Source: Pirellulales bacterium
GTDB taxonomy: Bacteria > Planctomycetota > Planctomycetia > Pirellulales > JAGQOS01
Length of the DNA stretch: 38,942 bases
Reading direction: 5' to 3'
NCBI GenBank assembly: GCA_028289525.1
Contig: JANQPJ010000093.1
Location: 1-38,942 of the forward strand
A program made the translations under genes and the position numbers. The stretch's first letter is position 1; every line of letters begins with the position of its first letter. Below are positions 27,578 through 35,621 of the stretch, in pieces. The notes under the pieces are model-generated. The model did no database searches, was not told the origin of the DNA, and saw nothing but the letters and a program-made list of their open reading frames with translations.

Positions 27578-29527
27578 TTGAGGTTATGTGAGTTGAATTC
27601 TGCCCCATCGAGGATCAAACCGATGCATTTGGCATGCTGTCGTTGGTTTTTTTATTCCGCTCTGGTCGCGTTTGGGGGGCTTGCCGATTCAACGGTCTAC
27701 GGAGCTTCGCCTACCGCCCAGCAGGCACTCCGTTTAACCCCCATCCAAGATGGGGTTCCCTACGACCAGGCAGGCGATGTTGATGTAAAAACTTGCACGA
27801 TTCGCGCCGAGAAGGTCGATGGCCAAACAGGCTGGATTGTGCGTACCGCCGACGGCCAAATCTTGCGACGGTTCGCTGACACCAATGGCGACAACGTGGT
27901 CGATAGTTGGAGTTATTACCAGAGCGGTCTAGAGACGTATCGCGATATTGATGCGAACTTCAACGGCAAGGCCGACCAGTATCGGTGGTTTCATACCGCT
28001 GGTGCTCGTTGGGGCCTCGACCAAAATGAAGATGGGCGGATTGATCGCTGGCGATTCATCTCGGCCGAAGAAGTAGCGGCCGAAGTGATCGAGGCACTCA
28101 AGAAACGCGACACTCAGCGGTTTACCTCGCTGATATTGACCTCAAAAGAACTTCAATCACTCGGCCTAGGGGCTAATCGCGAAAAAGATCTGGCGGCTCA
28201 GATCAAGGCGGCCCCGCAAGCCTTCAAGACACTCATCGCCCAGCAAAAACAAATCTCCTCGGCGACCAAGTTTTTAAGCTTTGGTGGTGCTCAGCCTGGG
28301 CTGGTGCCTGCGGGGACCGCCGGTTCGAGCAAAGATCTGGTGGTCTATGAAAACGTGGCGGCATTGGCCGAGACGCAAGGGAAGTCCCACCAAGTGAATA
28401 TCGGCACACTGGTATCGGTTGGTCAGGTGTGGCGGCTGATCGGCGTACCGCAAGTCGCCAGTCACGACGAGTTGGCTGCCAGTGGATATTTTTTCCAGAC
28501 TTCGCTGCGCCGGACCGCGGGGCTTGAGCCACAACAGCCGAGCGGACCGACTGAAAAAGTTCAGCAAATGATGAACGAACTAGAGCAGCTTGATCGCAAA
28601 GTTACGGCGGCTACGCCTAGCGAACAGCAGAAGTTCAATGCTCAGCGGTGCGACTTGCTAGAGCGTTTGGCCGAGGCCTCCAAAGGAACTCCCGAGCGTG
28701 CCCAGTGGGTACGCCAAATGGCCGATATGGCGAGTGCGGCGGCTCAGTCGGGCAACTTTCCGCAAGGGGTCGAGCGTCTGAAAGACTTAGAGACGCAGCT
28801 TAACAAGTCCAGGGAAGACAAGCCGTTGTTGGCCTATGTCAAGTTTCGGCGGCTATCGGCCGACTACGGCTTGGCGCTTCAGGCTCCGAAGGCGGACTAT
28901 GCCAAGATTCAGGAGCAATGGCTCGGCGACCTGGAAGGGTTTGTCGATGCCCATCCTCGCAGTCCTGATTCGGCCGAGGCAATGTTGCAATTGGCCATCA
29001 CCCACGAGTTTGCCGGCGACGACGACCAGTCCAAATCGTGGTACAGCCGAATTCTCAAAGAGTTTCCGACCGCGACTCCCGCCAAGAAAGCGGCCGGCGC
29101 CAAACGCCGTCTGGAGTCCGTTGGCAAAGCAATCCCGTTGCGCGGGCGAACCATTCGGGGCAAAACCCTCGACCTAGCCCGTCTGCGTGGCAAAACGGTT
29201 TTGATTCAATACTGGGCCACCTGGTGCGAGCCATGCAAGGCCGACATGGTCGAACTGAAAAAACTTCAGGCACGCTATGCCAAGAAAGGCTTTATTGTCC
29301 TGGGAGTTAATCTGGACAATGAGCCGCGTGACTTGGTGACGTTTCTGAAAAAGAATCCACTGCCTTGGCACCAACTCTACGAGCCAGGCGGGCTGGAAAG
29401 CCGCTTTGCCAACGAGATGGGGATTCTAACCTTGCCGACGATGTTTCTCGTCGATGCCAAAGGCCGAGTGGTCAACCGCAACATCCATGTGGGTGAGCTA
29501 GAGACCGAACTGCGGAAGCTTCGCTAG
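27578..29527 (+). CDS. Exported TlpA/thioredoxin-family protein with EF-hand-like loops and a helical repeat region
   Basis: C-terminal TVLIQYWATWCEPCKADMVELKKLQ...TLPTMFLVDAKGRVVNRNIHVGELE; N-terminal signal; DTNGDNVVD, DANFNGKAD, DQNEDGRID. ATG 27623 is an alternative start. Confidence 0.9.
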   Translation: MRLCELNSAPSRIKPMHLACCRWFFYSALVAFGGLADSTVYGASPTAQQALRLTPIQDGVPYDQAGDVDVKTCTIRAEKVDGQTGWIVRTADGQILRRFADTNGDNVVDSWSYYQSGLETYRDIDANFNGKADQYRWFHTAGARWGLDQNEDGRIDRWRFISAEEVAAEVIEALKKRDTQRFTSLILTSKELQSLGLGANREKDLAAQIKAAPQAFKTLIAQQKQISSATKFLSFGGAQPGLVPAGTAGSSKDLVVYENVAALAETQGKSHQVNIGTLVSVGQVWRLIGVPQVASHDELAASGYFFQTSLRRTAGLEPQQPSGPTEKVQQMMNELEQLDRKVTAATPSEQQKFNAQRCDLLERLAEASKGTPERAQWVRQMADMASAAAQSGNFPQGVERLKDLETQLNKSREDKPLLAYVKFRRLSADYGLALQAPKADYAKIQEQWLGDLEGFVDAHPRSPDSAEAMLQLAITHEFAGDDDQSKSWYSRILKEFPTATPAKKAAGAKRRLESVGKAIPLRGRTIRGKTLDLARLRGKTVLIQYWATWCEPCKADMVELKKLQARYAKKGFIVLGVNLDNEPRDLVTFLKKNPLPWHQLYEPGGLESRFANEMGILTLPTMFLVDAKGRVVNRNIHVGELETELRKLR

Positions 29528-29622
29528 AGCGAGCCGTTCTTGGCCATCGCGGACGCGACCTAGTCTTTGCCGAGATTTTCCGACGAAACACGACTACGAA
29601 TGCTCGGAAATCGCTCTAAGGC
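29525..29622 (+). repeat. Dispersed ~95-bp repeat, copy C
   Basis: TAGAGCGAGCCGTTCTTGGCCATCGCGGACGCGACC...TTTTCCGACGAAACACGACTACGAATGCTCGGAAATCGCTCTA; 8-bp perfect inverted ends; begins on the stop codon. Confidence 0.85.
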
Positions 29623-29673
29623 AAAACTTCGCTACATGAGGGCGGGAACCCCCCGCCCATTGGTTTGCAGAGC

Positions 29674-29856
29674 CTACCAGCTCCAGCGTCGATTGCGGCG
29701 CTGACGAATCCCGCCAGGGGCATTTTTGACTTTGCGTGAGCGTTGGCGGCCTGCCGAAGGGCTACCAGTACGCTGAAATTGCGCTCGGGTTGAGGTCCGA
29801 GGGCTTTTGTGGACGAAGAACTCTTCCTCTGCCTTTTCAACGTCGTAGCACACCAT
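29674..29856 (-). CDS. Small very basic protein, hypothetical
   Basis: MVCYDVEKAEEEFFVHKSPRTSTRAQFQRTGSPSAGRQRSRKVKNAPGGIRQRRNRRWSW; chosen over the overlapping 29616-29840 frame on composition. Confidence 0.5.
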   Translation of the reverse strand: MVCYDVEKAEEEFFVHKSPRTSTRAQFQRTGSPSAGRQRSRKVKNAPGGIRQRRNRRWSW

Positions 29857-30737
29857 TAGTCCATTCCTCTCGTTGCTAGGGGAGATAAAAGCTGCCTGCC
29901 GATTCAGGTGACCACCAGGGCATTTCCCTGATAGCTGAGGCAGTAAAAAGCAACGGGTGTGCCAAACCCTCGAACGTTGACTGTCTACACGGTTGATATG
30001 CCAGTAGGTGCTAAAAAGCCACCGATTTTCAGCCGAAAAAAATCTTGATGGACCAGCAAACTCTTCTGCTGGTCTCTAAACGCGTTTTTCGCCTCTCCCT
30101 GTTTCGAGGATGCTTGCGTGCTCTCGATGAAAACGCTTTCTAGATCAAGACTTACGGCCGATGTCGACTCAAGCCCTGAGCGATTGGCTCTGGAAAGAGT
30201 TTGTATGCGAAGTCCGTAAGTCATTTCTGTAAAATGGCTTAGCGCAGTAGTCACCATTCTGGTGAGGCCGATTCACAAAAATAGTGAATCACCGTCTCGG
30301 CGGTGCCGGCGGGAGGAGAGTTAAGACTGAGCATGAGGAGCGCGCGAATTTCCCTTACAGCAGATGCATGAGAAGCCGGGCGAGGTGGTTAACACGGTCC
30401 AATCCCATCAGTCGTTTTAGCCAGATGGCGGGGCATTTTCAGCCTACGAAAAAGCCGTATATGCCCTAGAAACCAAGGCAATCGGGCATCAGCATCTAGC
30501 CAAGAAACGCACCGCGACACGATGTGCCCGGTTTAGGTAGACCGCAGGGAAGTTGCGATTAGCGTTTCCTCAGAATCTGGCTGGCGTGTTGGCCACGTGG
30601 GGTGAAATGGGCCAGGCGAGCCGCTCTGCTAGCGGATTGCCTGATCGTGTGTTTGTAATTTATGCAAACTCCGTGCCAAAAAATACGCTTCCAATTCGTT
30701 GCCAAGTTCTTGGAAAGATTTTTTAAAGTTCTTTTAA

Positions 30738-31193
30738 GTGCTTTTTGAGCAATGGTTTATCGTCGATTCTTGGGGTCGGTATTTAAAGGGCGGGAAGAGT
30801 TTGGCATGTAAATCGCTTTTCATTTTGTATAGATTGTCGACCCCGCCCGGCAAGGATGTCGAGGGCTTGCTCGACCGGAAATGGAATTCCTTCTTGGAGC
30901 ACATCATCGTGGATTTCTCGCAGTGTTTGGAGTGGATGCCTACGGTTTGGACGCTAATTCTTGTACAGACATTAGGGCTAGGCAGTGCGCTGCTGGCGCG
31001 AATTAGCGAAGGATCTTCCCGGCAAACACCTTGCCAATGTGTGTTCATGCTGGCCATGGCGGTGGTGGGGCTAGCCACGATTTTCTCTTTTTGGCTCAAT
31101 GTCGGCGGTTGGTTTCTCTCTGGGATCACGCTTTCGATCATGGTCGTAGCCGCGACCTGGGATTCTCGTCACGGGGCGACCGTGACTGTCTAG
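30738..31193 (+). CDS. Small membrane protein, hypothetical
   Basis: Two to three TM segments (VWTLILVQTLGLGSALLARI, CVFMLAMAVVGLATIFSFWL, FLSGITLSIMVVAAT); start uncertain. Confidence 0.5.
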   Translation: MLFEQWFIVDSWGRYLKGGKSLACKSLFILYRLSTPPGKDVEGLLDRKWNSFLEHIIVDFSQCLEWMPTVWTLILVQTLGLGSALLARISEGSSRQTPCQCVFMLAMAVVGLATIFSFWLNVGGWFLSGITLSIMVVAATWDSRHGATVTV

Positions 31194-31288
31194 TTCGGGT
31201 CGAACTGAACTGTAGCGTCTCTCGCGCTTTGATTTCCAACGTTTTACGACGAAACAACGCTACACTTACGCTCGCATCTGCTCTAAAG
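31191..31288 (+). repeat. Dispersed ~95-bp repeat, divergent copy D
   Basis: Starts on the stop codon; shares CGTTTTACGACGAAACAACGCTACAC...GCTCTAAAGG with copies A-C. Confidence 0.6.
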
Positions 31289-31545
31289 GGCAAACCGTCT
31301 TATAAAGCCCCAGCTCCCGTTGTGCTGGCAGTGCTGTCGCGGTTGTGGCCGTTCGCTACACGTTTTCGCGCCTTTTCGTCGGAAGATCGGCAAAATCGAA
31401 AAAAAGTTCCTATTCGGTACAACCAGTAACCGAATACGTTCTTAGAGCCGATTTTCAAAGCAAGGCAGATCAGACACCGGTGTGATGCGAGTGTCAGGCT
31501 GCCGCGCTTCCGATGCGAAAAATCGTTTTTCAGGAGGGTAACAGG

Positions 31546-32343
31546 ATGCGTGGCCTTTTGCTTGGCATGACAATTGTTTTAAGCGGGACGGGAATGTCCG
31601 ACTTCCTCCATGCAGGAGAGAAGGAGGATCGAGCGTTGGCCAACAAGGTTGCCCAAAACCTGAAGACCGGCGGCCAACTCAAGTCCTACGAGATTGGCGT
31701 GATGTGTCGCGAAGGGACCGCCTGGCTCAAGGGCACGGTCACTTCGCAGCGTCAGGCCAGCTTGGCGATTCAGCAGGCTCGTCAGACCGAAGGCGTGAAG
31801 TTCGTCGTGGATCTCATCGAGATCAAGCCGCCAGCGGCCAAGCAGGTAGCCCATCATCAGCCGCCGCAACGGCCAACAACGTCTGCGAAACAACAAGCGG
31901 TTCAAGAGCAAGCGGCCTCGGCGATCGCCAGCAAGCGGCTACAGGTTAGCGAACCGATTCCTGCGACCAGCAACCAGCAAGCGGACTTGCGTCAGGTGGC
32001 CCATCAAGCTCTGGCTGCCCGTCGCACCAATACTCCGTTGCCCTATGGAAGAACGGCCAATCAAGTCACACCAGTCGGTTATGGTCAGCCGCTGCCGGCC
32101 CACGTCCCTGGTCCCGGTCGGGCTCGACCAATCCGACACGATAGCCCCCAACTGCCTGGCTATGCATGGCCCAGCTATTCACCCTATCCCAACTACGGCG
32201 CGTTGTCCTATCCCAAACAGTACTCGCCGACTGCCTGGCCGTATATTGGTCCATTCTATCCGTACCCTCAGGTACCGCTTGGGTGGCGTAAGGTCACGCT
32301 CGAATGGGACGATGGCTGGTGGATGCTCGACTTCAGAGACTAG
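31546..32343 (+). CDS. Exported BON-domain protein with Pro/Tyr/Gln-rich C-terminus
   Basis: CAGGAGGGT SD then ATG 31546; DRALANKVAQNLKTGGQLKSYEIGVMCREGTAWLKGTVTSQRQASLAIQQARQTEGVKFVVDLIEI. Confidence 0.85.
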   Translation: MRGLLLGMTIVLSGTGMSDFLHAGEKEDRALANKVAQNLKTGGQLKSYEIGVMCREGTAWLKGTVTSQRQASLAIQQARQTEGVKFVVDLIEIKPPAAKQVAHHQPPQRPTTSAKQQAVQEQAASAIASKRLQVSEPIPATSNQQADLRQVAHQALAARRTNTPLPYGRTANQVTPVGYGQPLPAHVPGPGRARPIRHDSPQLPGYAWPSYSPYPNYGALSYPKQYSPTAWPYIGPFYPYPQVPLGWRKVTLEWDDGWWMLDFRD

Positions 32344-32352
32344 AAGCGGTGG

Positions 32353-32445
32353 AGAGTTTAGGGTGGAGGGTGGAGGGAACGCGCTCGCGCGTACCACTCA
32401 CCACTCACCACTCACCACCTACCACCTACCACTCACCACCTACCA
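32353..32445 (+). repeat. Low-complexity/dispersed repeat related to the 18-21 kb family
   Basis: GGTGGAGGGTGGAGGGAACGCGCTCGCGCGTACCACTCACCACTCACCACTCACCACCTACCACC shares ACGCGCTC.CGCGTACCACTCACCACTCA with copy 2. Confidence 0.8.
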
Positions 32446-32481
32446 AAAACCCTTGCACGAAAAGATCGTGTGAGGGTTTTT
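32445..32481 (+). terminator. Rho-independent terminator-like hairpin
   Basis: AAAAACCCTTGCACGA-AAAGA-TCGTGTGAGGGTTTTT, stem with T-tract. Confidence 0.7.
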
Positions 32482-32830
32482 GCATTTCAGACAGTTTGGT
32501 TTGCTTGCCAAGGAGAAAAACTTTTATTTGTCAAACTGGAGAAATTGGGTCGCGAATTCCGATATCTACTTAGGCACGGATGTCACAGCCGCTGACGGTT
32601 TGCCTGGTGGTGCTTACGGCCATCCATGGCATAGCGGGATACGAAAGTCAGTAGTTCCAAAAAACAGGGCCGATAAAACTACCTGTTTCGCGATTCGGCC
32701 ACCGGCCGCTGCTACGAATCACATGCCAAGTTTGGAACGACTGAAGTTAACATTTTCATCGACCAAGCTGGAAAACAAGATTTTCTAGACTGGTTCTGTC
32801 GCATTCGAACCCTGGACGAGCATTCTCCCC

Positions 32831-33322
32831 ATGATCTCTTCCGCTCCTCATTATTTGTTGTTGGCCGACGCCGAAGCTGATGCAGACACAGGTCGTTGGC
32901 ATTTTGAGCTTCAGGAAGACAACGGGCATCGCCGGTTGAGCGCTGCCGACAGTGAACCTGACATGACCGGCGAGCGGCTCGAGCTGTTGTCGGTGGTTCG
33001 CGGCCTGGAAGCCATCGACCAGCCATCCCGAGTGACGTTGCTTACTCAGAGCCGCTATGTTCGCCGGGTGCTCAGCGTCGGGTTGGACGAATGGCGCGAA
33101 AATGACTGGTGTTGGGAGCACTATGGCAGTTGGGTACCGGTAAAACACCGTGATCTTTGGCAACGGGTCGATACGGCGATGAAATATCATCAAGTCGAGT
33201 GCCGTACATGGAGGGTAGACCGGCCACATGGTGGGGCAGAGGGCGAAAACCGCCTGAATAACGAGCATTCCCCTCGACTAACCGCAGCTGGCCGACGGCG
33301 GCGAACCTTCTTCCAGCGTTGA
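32831..33322 (+). CDS. RNase HI-like protein with substituted catalytic residues
   Basis: ERLELLSVVRGLEAIDQPSRVTLLTQSRYVRRVLSVGLDEWRENDWCWE...VKHRDLWQRVDTAMKYHQVECRTWRV parallels RNase HI MEL...TDSQYV...W...VKNxDLWxxLD...H. Confidence 0.75.
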   Translation: MISSAPHYLLLADAEADADTGRWHFELQEDNGHRRLSAADSEPDMTGERLELLSVVRGLEAIDQPSRVTLLTQSRYVRRVLSVGLDEWRENDWCWEHYGSWVPVKHRDLWQRVDTAMKYHQVECRTWRVDRPHGGAEGENRLNNEHSPRLTAAGRRRRTFFQR

Positions 33323-33358
33323 ACCCAAGCGTGTGGTTCGTGTGGATTTCCCGACGAA

Positions 33359-35590
33359 ATGGAGTTTGGCACCTTGCGAACACAGATTTCTCTCGGTAGT
33401 GTTGGACCGTTGGTTGACGGATACCATGACAACCCTTTTGAAATTTTAGGCCCGCACACGATCGAATCCGGAGGCCACCAGTTGGTGGCGGTCCGGGCCT
33501 ACCTACCCGATTCAGAGCAGGCCTGGGTGGTGGAGCCCAACCAGGGCCCAAGTCGCGCAATGCGGCGTATTCATCCGTCTGGCCTATATGAAGCGATCCT
33601 TCCCCGAGATACCCAGGTTTCGGGACAGCATTATCAACTCCGAGTGAGCGACGCCCGAGGCAACCAGAAGATCATGCACGACCCTTATGCATTCCCGCCG
33701 CTGCTCAGCGATTACGATTTGCACCTGATCGGCGAAGGCCGCCACTGGCAGAGCTACGACCTGTTGGGAGCCCATCACCGAGAGATCGACGGAGTGAAAG
33801 GGGTGAATTTCGCCGTTTGGGCCCCCAATGGCACGGCCGTAAGCATCGTAGGCGATTTTAACGACTGGGATGGTCGCCGGCACCCGATGCGCAAACTGAT
33901 CCCCAGCGGCGTTTGGGAACTCTTTGTACCCGACTTGCCGGAGGGGACGCTTTACAAATATCAGATCAAGCACCATGGCCATGTGAGCGAGCGTTCCGAT
34001 CCTTGTGGATTTGCCGCTGAGCTGCCCCCGCGCACGGCGTCAATTGTCACCGATCTCTCGCGTCACCAGTGGCAAGACGACGAGTGGATGGCGCGTCGGG
34101 CAGAGCAGCACAACGGCCTGGACTGCCCGATTTCGGTGTACGAAGTCCACCTAGGCAGCTGGCAACGCGATCCGAACCACGAACACGGCTGGTACAACTA
34201 CCGCGAGCTGGCCCATCAGTTGGTCAAGTATTGCCACGAGATGGGCTACACGCATCTCGAGCTGATGCCGATTAGCGAGCACCCGTTCACCGGCAGTTGG
34301 GGCTATCAAACGGTCGGCTATTTTGCCGCCACTAGCCGCTATGGCACGCCGGAAGACTTGATGTATTTTGTTGACTATTGTCATCAAAACGGCATTGGAG
34401 TGATTATTGATTGGGTACCGGCCCACTTCCCGCGCGATGGCCACGGACTGCGACAGTTCGACGGCACCGCGCTCTATGAACATTGCGATCCCCGGCAGGG
34501 CGAACACCCCGACTGGGGCACGCTGATCTTCAACTACGACCGCAACGAAGTGCGCAACTTCTTGCTTTCGAACGCGCTGTTTTGGCTCGACAAATACCAC
34601 ATTGACGGTTTGCGCGTCGACGCGGTCGCTTCGATGCTCTATTTGGACTACAGCCGTAAAGAAGGCGAATGGATTCCCAACGAGTTTGGCGGTCGCGAGA
34701 ACCTGGGCGCGATCTCGATGCTCAAGGAGTTTAACGAGCAGACCCATCTGCAATACCCTGGCGTGTTGACCATTGCCGAAGAGTCGACCGCGTTTACCGG
34801 CGTGTCGAAGCCTACGTACCTAGGCGGCCTGGGCTTCAGTCTGAAGTGGAACATGGGCTGGATGAACGACACGCTCGACTACATGTCGAAAGAGCCGATC
34901 CATCGCCAGTACCACCACGACGAGTTGACCTTCTCGTTGATTTACGCCTTTACCGAAAACTTTACGTTGCCGCTCTCGCACGACGAAGTGGTGCATGGCA
35001 AGCGTTCGCTGCTGGACCAGATGCCTGGCGACCTGTGGCAAAAGTTTGCCAACCTGCGCTTGCTCTACTGCTATATGTGGTGCCATCCCGGCAAAAAGCT
35101 CCTCTTCATGGGCGGAGACATTGCCCAATGGAACGAGTGGAACTGCGATGAGGATTTGCAATGGGATCTGCTCGAGTGGGATACCCATCAAGGCATCAAA
35201 AAACTGGTGGCCGACTTGAACCACTTGTATCGCAGAGAGCCGTCGCTGTATGAAGTCGACTTCGACCCGGCCGGTTTTGAATGGGTCGATTGCCACAACT
35301 ACCAAGACAGCACACTGGCCTTCCTGCGTCGGGCCAAAGACCCGTCGGACTATGTCATTTCTGCCTGCAACTTCACGCCGGTCCCCCGGCAAGGCTTCCG
35401 CCTAGGCGTGCCGGAACTAGGCCAGTACGACGAGGTGCTCAACAGCGATTCGAGCTTCTACGGCGGCTCGAACCTAGGGAACGGCACCGGCCTGGTGGCC
35501 GAGGAATTCCCCGCCCACGGGCGACCCTATTCGGTCGAGCTGAACCTCCCGCCACTGGCGATGGTGGTGCTCAAGCCAGCTCGGGGTTGA
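33359..35590 (+). CDS. glgB: 1,4-alpha-glucan branching enzyme
   Basis: [111 protein letters not shown]. Confidence 0.97.
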   Translation: MEFGTLRTQISLGSVGPLVDGYHDNPFEILGPHTIESGGHQLVAVRAYLPDSEQAWVVEPNQGPSRAMRRIHPSGLYEAILPRDTQVSGQHYQLRVSDARGNQKIMHDPYAFPPLLSDYDLHLIGEGRHWQSYDLLGAHHREIDGVKGVNFAVWAPNGTAVSIVGDFNDWDGRRHPMRKLIPSGVWELFVPDLPEGTLYKYQIKHHGHVSERSDPCGFAAELPPRTASIVTDLSRHQWQDDEWMARRAEQHNGLDCPISVYEVHLGSWQRDPNHEHGWYNYRELAHQLVKYCHEMGYTHLELMPISEHPFTGSWGYQTVGYFAATSRYGTPEDLMYFVDYCHQNGIGVIIDWVPAHFPRDGHGLRQFDGTALYEHCDPRQGEHPDWGTLIFNYDRNEVRNFLLSNALFWLDKYHIDGLRVDAVASMLYLDYSRKEGEWIPNEFGGRENLGAISMLKEFNEQTHLQYPGVLTIAEESTAFTGVSKPTYLGGLGFSLKWNMGWMNDTLDYMSKEPIHRQYHHDELTFSLIYAFTENFTLPLSHDEVVHGKRSLLDQMPGDLWQKFANLRLLYCYMWCHPGKKLLFMGGDIAQWNEWNCDEDLQWDLLEWDTHQGIKKLVADLNHLYRREPSLYEVDFDPAGFEWVDCHNYQDSTLAFLRRAKDPSDYVISACNFTPVPRQGFRLGVPELGQYDEVLNSDSSFYGGSNLGNGTGLVAEEFPAHGRPYSVELNLPPLAMVVLKPARG

Positions 35591-35621
35591 GCCAAGGATT
35601 TGCTCTGCAGAAGTTGTCCTG

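Noticed and set aside
32391-32445. ACTCACCACTCACCACCTACC tract considered as a CRISPR-like array
   Set aside because: Short simple repeats with no unique spacers and no cas genes.
34151-35392. Minus-strand ORFs 34151-34753 and 34820-35392 (200 and 190 aa)
   Set aside because: Antisense to well-supported glgB; codon-bias shadow ORFs.
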